Shown piece by piece: positions 1 to 4,592 of a DNA stretch of 6,403 nucleotides (its first letter is position 1; each line of letters begins with the position of its first letter). Origin of the DNA: SURF-32 sp964648365 (GTDB lineage Bacteria > Planctomycetota > Phycisphaerae > UBA1845). The notes under the pieces were generated by a model, which ran no database searches, was not told the origin of the DNA, and was given only the letters and a program-made list of their open reading frames with translations. A program made the translations under genes and the position numbers. The stretch is from NCBI GenBank assembly GCA_964648365.1, contig CAZYLK010000260.1:1-6403 (forward strand). The letters run 5' to 3'.

Positions 1-1
1 G

Positions 2-211
2 CCCCTCGCCGGGCAGATGACCCTCTTCGACGAATACAACGCGGGCAACGGCCGCGGCAAGAAACCCAAGGCCATCGCCGTCGTCGTCGTTCACGTGAAG
101 GACGAGAACAACGACGGCGCGGCCGACATCGAAGACGCCAAGCTCTTCCTGGAAAAGAACAAGGCCAACCGCATCGCCCTCAAAGCCGACGACCAATACG
201 ATTCGGAGTGA
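2..211 (+). CDS. C-terminal end of an unidentified protein, first gene of the R-M operon (5' truncated)
   Basis: The reading frame is open from the window edge to a TGA at 209-211, giving 69 residues of a C-terminus. An ATG lies at 17, but the codons before it (PLAGQ) are in frame and read into a plausible motif, so the true start is probably outside the window. Codon third positions are almost all G or C, which supports real coding and a host-like origin. Two features stand out. QMTLF near the start of the visible part resembles the QLxLF sliding-clamp-binding pentapeptide. DENNDGAADIED later resembles an EF-hand/dockerin calcium loop, with D, N, D, G, D and D at positions 1, 3, 5, 6, 9 and 12. 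The tail is highly charged. I do not recognise the family. The stop lies 6 bp before the next ATG, so it is probably cotranscribed with the nuclease and methyltransferase genes and may be part of the same system, for example a helicase, specificity or accessory subunit. Function is not assigned. Confidence 0.7.
   Translation, partial: PLAGQMTLFDEYNAGNGRGKKPKAIAVVVVHVKDENNDGAADIEDAKLFLEKNKANRIALKADDQYDSE
205..208 (+). promoter_or_regulatory. Shine-Dalgarno site that decides the nuclease start
   Basis: GGAG lies inside the last codons of the upstream gene, 9 bases before the ATG at 218 and only 3 bases before an in-frame TTG at 212. The spacing favours the ATG. It also implies translational coupling between the two genes. 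Confidence 0.55.
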
Positions 212-217
212 TTGATA

Positions 218-709
218 ATGGACGTGTACAACAGCATCGAAAAGTTGCTCGCTGACCAACACGGGAAGACCCTGGGGACGAGGAAGGCCATTGGCGATTT
301 CATGCTGACGGATTCGCACGCAGTAAATGTGAAGAGCAACAATGTCGAGAAGCAGAATTACTCGCCCAATATGATCTCGATCAAAAAGATGCACGAGTGG
401 GTGTTTGAAGATCGTCACGACCTCAGTTTTGTTTTCGTGGATTACAAACAGAAAGCGGGTAAGATCGAAGTTCTTAAACAAAGCGAGCTAATCCCGATCG
501 AACAGCTCAGTTGGAACTGTCTGTCGATCGAAGCGCAGGGGTACGGAGTCATCCAAATGTGTCGCCCACTCGAGGTTGTTGCCGGACAGCGCAAGAGCGA
601 CTTCTACAGGGGATTTCTTGCGGCTTACGCGAAGTATTTGCAGAAAGAAAAGAAGAAGCATGAGAAATTCGCCAAGCGGTTCATCAACCCGGACAGCATT
701 GACTGGTGA
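218..709 (+). CDS. Putative type II restriction endonuclease (PD-(D/E)XK-like), 163 aa
   Basis: A small soluble protein encoded directly before a DNA methyltransferase, separated from it by 9 bp, so it is most likely the cognate restriction nuclease. The N-terminal region reads as helix, GTRKAIGD, strand, VNVKSNN. This resembles the core of PD-(D/E)XK nucleases with D27 and K39 as active-site candidates. The expected acidic residue two before the lysine is Asn (N37), which is unusual. D32, or the later strand FVFVDYK with D75 and K77, could supply the missing carboxylate. The block SPNMIS (about 49-54) and the segment LSWNCLSIEAQGYGVIQM (about 97-114) look like conserved core elements. The C-terminus is a Lys/Glu-rich helix (about 139-156) that could contact DNA. 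There is no signal peptide or membrane segment. ATG 218 is preferred over TTG 212 because GGAG is 9 bases upstream. Base composition is lower in GC than both flanks, suggesting transfer. The nuclease role rests on context plus a partial motif match. Confidence 0.6.
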   Translation: MDVYNSIEKLLADQHGKTLGTRKAIGDFMLTDSHAVNVKSNNVEKQNYSPNMISIKKMHEWVFEDRHDLSFVFVDYKQKAGKIEVLKQSELIPIEQLSWNCLSIEAQGYGVIQMCRPLEVVAGQRKSDFYRGFLAAYAKYLQKEKKKHEKFAKRFINPDSIDW

Positions 710-718
710 GAAGGCCCC

Positions 719-2212
719 ATGAGCGTAAAGAAGGAATATGGAGACTTTCAAACCCCGCTGTCGCTGGCGAGACGCGTCATAGCGCTACTCAAACAGCGAG
801 AAGCCGACGTTGGGACGATTCTCGAACCAACGTGCGGGGTAGGCGCCTTTCTCCAAGCCGCTGCCGAAGGTTTCGGCTCTTCGCCGCACTATTGGGGATT
901 CGATGTCAATGCGGACTACGTCGAGACCGCACGTGACGCGCTCGCTCGCATCGGACCGCCCAACGCGACTGTTCAACAGCGGGACTTTTATGAGAATGAT
1001 TGGGAAGCGTTCTTCGCGCAGCAACCGAGGGCCGTGCTTGTTGTCGGCAATCCTCCTTGGATCACTAATGCGGGGATGGGCGTAATCAACGGGTCCAATC
1101 TTCCGACCAAGGGTAATTTTCAGCGTCACAACGGACTTGATGCGAAAACCGGAAAGGCGAACTTCGACATCTCCGAGTGGATGATTCTCAAGCTGATTCA
1201 GGCAATGCACGCAACTAAAGGCGCGATTGCGATGCTCTGCAAGACGGCGACTGCCCGAAAGGTGCTGAGATACGCTTGGGTAAATGGGCTTGGTCTAGGC
1301 CAGTCCTCCCTCCACTTGATTGATGCGGCAGCGGAGTTCGGGGTTTCTGTTGATGCGTGCCTTTTCTACACGCATACCGGAACCACGACCAGCGAAGCGA
1401 AAGCCACGGTGTACGGATCGCTTTCCTTTGATCGGCCGTCGCGGACCTTTGGACTCTCAAGAGGCGAGTTGGTCTCTGACTTGGACGCCTACTCTGAACT
1501 GCGCGATCTGGACGGCAACGAGCACCGAAAATGGCGCTCGGGCGTGAAGCATGACGCCGCACAGGTGATGGAGTTCACGCGTACTAATGGACAACTCTTT
1601 AACGGTCTCGGGGAGCGGTGCGAGCTTGAGGATGACTATCTCTTTCCCTTGCTGAAATCCTCTGATCTCGCAAACGGCAGGCTTCGGCCCACGCGCTTTG
1701 TACTTCTCACACAGCGCCGCGTTGGGGACCCGACGCAGAGCATTAAGCGGTTCGCGCCCAGAACTTGGCGATATCTGCTTAACCATGCGGCGTATCTCGA
1801 CAAGCGAGGCAGTTCGATCTACGCGAAACGCGCACGGTTCTCGGTTTTTGGAATTGGTGATTACTCGTTCGCTCCCGCCAAGGTCGCTATCTCAGGCCTT
1901 TACAAGAATCTCCGGTTTCAAGCTGTGGGTACGGCCAGCGGAAAGCCAGTGATGCTCGACGACACGTGCTACTTTGTTCCCTGCGATTCAAAAAAGGAAG
2001 CGGAGTTCGTTGCAGACCTTCTAAACTCGGAGACTGCGCAGCGCTTCGTATCGGCTCTCGTATTCCAAGACGCCAAGAGACCCGTGACGGTCGATGTCCT
2101 CAAGCGGATTGATCTCAAGAAACTCGCGGAGCGCATGGGGTGTCCGACGGCGACCATCGACTTTTTTGCATCCCGTTCTGCGGAGAACGAACAAAATCTC
2201 TTGTTCGCCTGA
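719..2212 (+). CDS. N6-adenine DNA methyltransferase of a type II R-M system, 497 aa
   Basis: Transfers a methyl group from S-adenosylmethionine to adenine N6 in a specific DNA sequence, normally protecting the host from its partner nuclease. Motif X-like DFQTP is at about 9-13, motif I EPTCGVGAF at 36-43 (SAM binding), FDVN at about 61-64 matches the motif II acidic region, and the catalytic motif IV NPPW is at 111-114. The order X, I, IV fits gamma-type enzymes. FDISEW (about 149-154) and KWRSGVKHDA (about 271-280) match the downstream part of Eco57I/TaqI-like enzymes. The C-terminal half (about 280-480) is the likely target-recognition domain. The protein ends EQNLLFA, which resembles a sliding-clamp-binding QxxLF motif. 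The start at 719 follows GAGAAGG with a short 4-base spacing and lies 9 bp after the nuclease stop, so the genes form an operon. The gene looks intact. Its codon use is less GC-rich than that of phzF or thrS here. The methyltransferase call is secure. The target site cannot be read from the sequence. Confidence 0.93.
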   Translation: MSVKKEYGDFQTPLSLARRVIALLKQREADVGTILEPTCGVGAFLQAAAEGFGSSPHYWGFDVNADYVETARDALARIGPPNATVQQRDFYENDWEAFFAQQPRAVLVVGNPPWITNAGMGVINGSNLPTKGNFQRHNGLDAKTGKANFDISEWMILKLIQAMHATKGAIAMLCKTATARKVLRYAWVNGLGLGQSSLHLIDAAAEFGVSVDACLFYTHTGTTTSEAKATVYGSLSFDRPSRTFGLSRGELVSDLDAYSELRDLDGNEHRKWRSGVKHDAAQVMEFTRTNGQLFNGLGERCELEDDYLFPLLKSSDLANGRLRPTRFVLLTQRRVGDPTQSIKRFAPRTWRYLLNHAAYLDKRGSSIYAKRARFSVFGIGDYSFAPAKVAISGLYKNLRFQAVGTASGKPVMLDDTCYFVPCDSKKEAEFVADLLNSETAQRFVSALVFQDAKRPVTVDVLKRIDLKKLAERMGCPTATIDFFASRSAENEQNLLFA

Positions 2213-2507
2213 TTTGCCCGGACCAGCAGAAGAAGATTCGCGAATCGACCTGCTGATCTACGAATGCGAGGGGACGGAGACCGAGATCAAGGAGTGGTTC
2301 AAGACGATCAACATCACCGGCGTGCCGCTGAACGAGCAGGAACGGCTCAACGCCGTCTATTCCGGCCCGTTCGTCACCAAGGCCAAGGAAGAGTTCAGCA
2401 ACAGTCAGAACGCGAACATCCAGAAGTGGATCGCGTATGTCCGGGGCACCCGCTCCAGAAAGTCCTGCCGATTGGCACCCCGTCGGCCTCGCCGACTCGT
2501 CCGTTGA
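2213..2507 (+). pseudogene. DUF262 defence-protein remnant (GmrS-N/SspE-like NTPase domain fragment)
   Basis: The frame holding LLIYECEGTE, EWFKTINITGVPLNEQ, LNAVYSGPFVTKAKEEF and SNSQNANIQKW is typical of the middle of DUF262 proteins. These form the NTPase/nuclease module of GmrSD-type and Ssp-type defence enzymes. The start and the N-terminal region with its catalytic motifs are absent. The homology begins within a few bases of the methyltransferase stop. Residues PDQQKKIREST are read in another frame (from 2218), and a single missing C near 2249 separates them from LLIYECEG. After YVRG at about 2446 the plus-strand reading loses the family pattern, and the next family block is found on the opposite strand (see the entry at 2442). 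The frame ends at 2507. GC-ending codons match the host-like flanks rather than the R-M pair. It is a dead fragment, probably recent, because the surviving residues are well conserved. The family assignment is from recalled family patterns and was not searched. Confidence 0.8.
2442..2482. repeat. Apparent 31-bp micro-inversion bounded by CGGGG/CCCCG
   Basis: CGGGG (2442-2446) and CCCCG (2478-2482) are inverted repeats around 31 bp. The reverse complement of 2447-2477 encodes ANRQDFLERV, the block expected right after AYVRG in DUF262 proteins. Flipping it in place joins in frame to give YVRGANRQDFLERV, after which the homology ends. A 7-bp direct repeat GGCACCC (2445-2451 and 2474-2480) lies at the same edges, so exact breakpoints are uncertain by a few bases. 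A template-switch or hairpin-mediated event is the likely origin. Confidence 0.6.
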
Positions 2508-2554
2508 TCCGAACGGCTCGTCCATCGGCATCGGCCCTCAGCGGTACCGCACCC

Positions 2555-2584
2555 GCGACCTCTCGGCCCGCCCCGCGGTACAAT
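2555..2584 (+). promoter_or_regulatory. Candidate promoter of the PhzF-family gene, leaderless arrangement
   Basis: TACAAT at 2579-2584 matches the -10 consensus at five of six positions. GCGACC at 2555-2560 is a weak -35 with an 18-bp spacer. Six C bases separate the -10 box from the ATG at 2591, so transcription would begin at or next to the start codon. No Shine-Dalgarno sequence is present before this ATG, which agrees with a leaderless mRNA. Confidence 0.45.
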
Positions 2585-2590
2585 CCCCCC

Positions 2591-3583
2591 ATGCCGTACG
2601 AATACCGCATCGTTGACGCCTTCTCCGCTGAGCCCTTCGGCGGTAATCCCGCGGCCGTGGTGCTGGACGCACGCTTGCTGCCCGACGCGACCATGCAGCG
2701 GATCGCGACCGAGTTCAACCTGGCCGAAACCACGTTCATCCTGCCGCCGACCGACCCGGCGGCGGGGGTACGGTTCCGCTGGTTCACTCCGTCGGTCGAG
2801 GTGGACCTGTGCGGCCACGCCACGATCGCCGCTGTGCACGTGCTGCACGAACTCGGGCGGCTGGGCGAAGTCACCAGCCCGGATGGCATCATCCGCATCG
2901 AAACGCGCTCCGGCATCCTCGAATCTCAACTAGAGATGCTGCCGGAGGCGGCGGAGGCGGACCGGCACGCCGGCGCGGGCGCGGCCAGGGCGAACCGCGA
3001 CGCAGGCGCGGACCCCGTGAGCGGCGAGGCGGGGGGCCGCTGGCAGGTCTGGCTGGAACTTCCGCCACCGGCGCTGCGGGAGTTCGTCATCAAGCCGTCG
3101 ATGCTGCGCGACGGCCTCCGGATCGACGAGGCGGACGTGTCACGGCATCTGCCGTCCATGCTGACGCGCGATCGAGACCTGATCCTGTTCGTGCGCGACA
3201 CGTCCCGTCTGCGGGCCATCCGACCGAACTTTTCCGTCCTAGCGGAGCAGTGCAGCGCGGGCGGCGTGCGCGGCGTGCTGGCGGGCACGGTCGGCAATCT
3301 GCCGCCTCACGTACAGGTGGAGACGCGGTTCTTCGCGCCCGCGGTCGGGATCTGCGAAGATCCGGTCACCGGCAGCGCGTGCGGTCCGCTTCTGGCGTAC
3401 CTGGTGCTGCATGGACTGGTAGAGCCGATGGATGGCATTGCCGGGGCGACCTGCCTGCAGGGCATCCCGGGCGTGCGTTCGGGGTTGGCGCGGATCCTCG
3501 GGCGTGTGGACGGCCGAATCCTCACCGACGTGCAGATCGGCGGGCGGGCCACGACGGTGATGCGGGGTACGCTGGCGGTGTAG
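2591..3583 (+). CDS. PhzF family isomerase/epimerase-like protein, 330 aa
   Basis: PhzF-family proteins have two similar halves with the diaminopimelate-epimerase fold. PhzF itself isomerises trans-2,3-dihydro-3-hydroxyanthranilate in phenazine synthesis, but most homologues have no known substrate. Conserved parts seen here are the N-terminal VDAFSAEPFGGNPAAVV, the catalytic Glu in NLAETTF (E46, matching PhzF Glu45), VDLCGHAT (72-78) and EDPVTGSACGP (256-266) with D257. The order and spacing fit the family. At 330 aa it is longer than the usual 260-300 because of an Ala/Gly/Asp/Arg-rich stretch at about 118-149 between the halves. The start at ATG 2591 gives the normal N-terminus. An in-frame ATG much further upstream (2264) would add out-of-frame DUF262 remnant sequence and is rejected. 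No phenazine genes are nearby, so a role in phenazine synthesis is not supported. It is probably cytoplasmic and transcribed from its own promoter. The family call is secure and the substrate is unknown. Confidence 0.92.
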   Translation: MPYEYRIVDAFSAEPFGGNPAAVVLDARLLPDATMQRIATEFNLAETTFILPPTDPAAGVRFRWFTPSVEVDLCGHATIAAVHVLHELGRLGEVTSPDGIIRIETRSGILESQLEMLPEAAEADRHAGAGAARANRDAGADPVSGEAGGRWQVWLELPPPALREFVIKPSMLRDGLRIDEADVSRHLPSMLTRDRDLILFVRDTSRLRAIRPNFSVLAEQCSAGGVRGVLAGTVGNLPPHVQVETRFFAPAVGICEDPVTGSACGPLLAYLVLHGLVEPMDGIAGATCLQGIPGVRSGLARILGRVDGRILTDVQIGGRATTVMRGTLAV

Positions 3584-3584
3584 T

Positions 3585-3633
3585 CCGCGGAGCCCGATAA
3601 CAGCGCCGCGGGCAGCGCCGGGGGGAAGCCCGG
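3585..3633 (+). terminator. Two short hairpins after the PhzF-family gene, possible terminator
   Basis: CCGCGG at 3585-3590 can pair with CCGCGG at 3606-3611 around a 15-base loop. CCGGG (3618-3622) can pair with CCCGG (3629-3633) around a 6-base loop. They begin right after the stop codon, but no T run follows, so this is not a standard intrinsic terminator. Chance pairing is possible in DNA this rich in GC. Confidence 0.2.
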
Positions 3634-3662
3634 ATCGTACGCTTGATGAGGGTCCGCGCGTA

Positions 3663-3672
3663 TCACCGGTGA
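3663..3672. repeat. Perfect palindrome TCACCGGTGA, possible operator
   Basis: A perfect 10-bp palindrome lies 38 bp before the start of the Sm-like gene, in the only spacer where a promoter for that gene could sit. The position would suit a dimeric repressor site. No convincing -35/-10 pair is visible beside it. The operator role is inferred from symmetry and position only. Confidence 0.2.
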
Positions 3673-3695
3673 CGGTTGGCGGGCCCCTTCGTCGC

Positions 3696-3700
3696 GGGAG
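3696..3700 (+). promoter_or_regulatory. Shine-Dalgarno site that decides the start of the Sm-like gene
   Basis: GGGAG ends 9 bases before the ATG at 3710 and directly abuts an in-frame TTG at 3701. The spacing selects the ATG and excludes the TTG. Confidence 0.6.
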
Positions 3701-3709
3701 TTGCGGCCT

Positions 3710-4009
3710 ATGCTTGCCAAGCCAACCAAGGCGTGCGAGGTTGAGGTGGTTCTGAAGTCCGGGATGCGCGTGAGCGGCCTCTTTCCGGTCCCCGCGAACA
3801 CGAGCACCTGCGTCCGCCCGTCGGACGCGATCCGCCTCGTCGAGGAACCCTACCTGTTGCTTTGCGACGTAACCGTCCACGACGGCGACGACAGCTACGA
3901 GCGGCCGACGCTGCTGGTGCGGGGCGACGCGATTTCGCACATCGAGTTCCCGTCCTCGGGTTGGGTCAAGCTGGTGAACACGCCCAGCCTGGCGATTGCG
4001 GCGTCGTAG
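3710..4009 (+). CDS. Small Sm-like/DUF6812-like protein of unknown function, 99 aa
   Basis: A short soluble protein with alternating strand-rich segments. The order is an opening strand EVEVVLKSGMRVSGLFPVP (about 9-27), a variable loop, a motif region RPSDAIRLVEEPYLLLCDVTV (about 35-55), an acidic turn HDGDD, and a last pair ERPTLLVRGDAISHIEF. This strand, loop, LTDV-like strand, VNKRHI-like strand layout resembles small beta-barrel DUF6812/Sm-like proteins in which a modified ligand-binding barrel is suspected. No catalytic residues, signal peptide or membrane helix are seen. A clear GGGAG 9 bases upstream and high GC-ending codon use support it as a real gene. It is 126 bp downstream of the PhzF-family gene on the same strand and may or may not be cotranscribed with it. 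The family resemblance is by pattern memory only, so the name is tentative, but the coding call is fairly sure. Confidence 0.7.
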   Translation: MLAKPTKACEVEVVLKSGMRVSGLFPVPANTSTCVRPSDAIRLVEEPYLLLCDVTVHDGDDSYERPTLLVRGDAISHIEFPSSGWVKLVNTPSLAIAAS

Positions 4010-4223
4010 CGTTTGCCCGCAGGGGCGTCCCCGCACTTCGCCACGGCCACCCAGCCGCCACGGCCTCGAAGACGAGACCGTGCCACGCGACCTGCCACGC
4101 CCAGTGAGCGTCTTCGTTGACCCGCCTGAGCCCTCGCGCACGCCGCCGCTCCGTCGCGCACCCGTCGCCGCGCCCCACGCGCCCCAAGGTGCGCCCGCGT
4201 GCCCGCGCGGGGCAGCCACGGAC
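4010..4223. other. C-rich spacer without a recognisable gene
   Basis: This stretch between the Sm-like gene and the thrS promoter is strongly C-rich on the + strand, with several GCCACG-type words (around 4040-4110). Open frames on both strands here are Arg/Pro/Ala-rich and lack ribosome-binding sites or recognisable domains. A small stem GGGG/CCCC (4022-4025 with 4029-4032) sits just after the gene stop without a T run. TGCCC/GGGCA (4200-4204 with 4210-4214) forms a 5-bp inverted repeat 9 bp before the -35 box. No gene, RNA gene or mobile element is seen. Confidence 0.6.
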
Positions 4224-4251
4224 TTGACCCGACACCTTGCTGGCGTATATT
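4224..4251 (+). promoter_or_regulatory. Sigma70-type promoter for thrS
   Basis: TTGACC (4224-4229) matches five of six bases of the -35 consensus, and TATATT (4246-4251) five of six of the -10. The spacer is 16 bp. It is the best promoter in the window and stands out in very GC-rich surroundings. Transcription would start at about 4258, about 335 bases before the thrS start codon. No other gene lies between. Confidence 0.65.
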
Positions 4252-4395
4252 GGAAGGTAGAGAGGTTCCCGGGTGACTGCGAATGCGGACGCCCGTCCGG
4301 TTTGTCTGCGCCTGTGACGGCCTGAAGTCGATGATGCATACGGCATGTTAGCGGTGGGTCCATCCCCGGCGGTCGCGCCGATGGTGGCCGCTGTG

Positions 4396-4423
4396 CCTGT
4401 GCGCCTTCGGTCTCAGGTTTTTT
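4396..4423 (+). terminator. Weak hairpin with six-T run inside the thrS leader, candidate attenuator
   Basis: CCTG (4396-4399) pairs with CAGG (4414-4417), followed directly by six T (4418-4423). The interior contains C(TTC)G closing pairs with mismatches between. The stem is short and imperfect, but the T run at the base of the stem is the layout of an intrinsic terminator. A role in attenuation of thrS is inferred from position. Confidence 0.25.
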
Positions 4424-4477
4424 CATGCGCCGGTCGCTCAGCCGACGTGCAGCGGCCGCGCGCCTCAGCCGTGATGC

Positions 4478-4521
4478 GCGCGGCGGCGACCTGCCGCGCT
4501 GCCATACCCGGCGGATCGCCG
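4478..4521 (+). repeat. Two adjacent GC hairpins in the thrS leader
   Basis: GCGCGGC (4478-4484) pairs perfectly with GCCGCGC (4493-4499) around an 8-base loop. CGGCG (4509-4513) pairs with CGCCG (4517-4521) around GAT. They sit 70-115 bases before the thrS start and could form an operator-like structure in the mRNA. In such GC-rich DNA, chance stems of this size are not rare. Confidence 0.3.
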
Positions 4522-4581
4522 CGCGACAGCCGGGCTGGCGGCGGCCGCTTCGCCGGACGAGCCGGTGTTCCGATCGTTTTT

Positions 4582-4585
4582 GGAG
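4582..4585 (+). promoter_or_regulatory. Shine-Dalgarno site pointing to a CTG start of thrS
   Basis: GGAG within TTTTTGGAGATTC leaves 7 bases before CTG 4593, an ideal spacing. No ATG, GTG or TTG lies at that distance in the thrS frame. Confidence 0.55.
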
Positions 4586-4592
4586 ATTCGAT

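Larger units (their letters stand above)
4258..4592 (+). promoter_or_regulatory. Long thrS mRNA leader, possibly regulatory
   Basis: About 335 nt lie between the predicted transcription start and thrS, long enough for control of a synthetase gene. It has no Gram-positive T-box consensus. It contains a possible 14-codon frame (GTG 4273 to TGA 4317) behind GAGAGG (4260-4265) with only one Thr codon, a weak hairpin plus T run at 4396-4423, and strong GC hairpins at 4478-4499 and 4509-4521. An in-frame ATG at 4425 could extend ThrRS by 56 Arg-rich residues unlike any part of the enzyme. By analogy with E. coli thrS, whose leader binds ThrRS, autoregulation is possible but not shown. Confidence 0.35.

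Noticed and set aside
2..211. The upstream gene as the missing N-terminal half of the DUF262 protein split by the R-M pair
   Set aside because: The codon use fits, but the residues do not resemble the DUF262 N-terminal region, and the segment ends with its own stop directly before the nuclease gene.
2264..2590. Upstream extension of the PhzF-family gene to an in-frame ATG at 2264
   Set aside because: This part overlaps the DUF262 remnant in a different frame, and the extra residues do not belong to the PhzF family, whose normal N-terminus starts at 2591.
4273..4317. 14-codon leader peptide frame (GTG start) behind GAGAGG
   Set aside because: It has only one Thr codon, so it cannot act as a classical threonine attenuator, and its ribosome site would lie at the very 5' end of the mRNA.
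4452..4548. Two copies of the 8-bp palindrome GCGGCCGC, 89 bp apart
   Set aside because: Such words are expected by chance in DNA of this composition, and the flanks are not shared.
4425..4592. ATG start for thrS at 4425
   Set aside because: It adds 56 Arg-rich residues ahead of the TGS domain with no known counterpart, and it has no Shine-Dalgarno site. The CTG at 4593 has one. It is not fully excluded.
4258..4592. T-box riboswitch upstream of thrS
   Set aside because: The conserved AGGGUGGnACCGCG-type element is absent.
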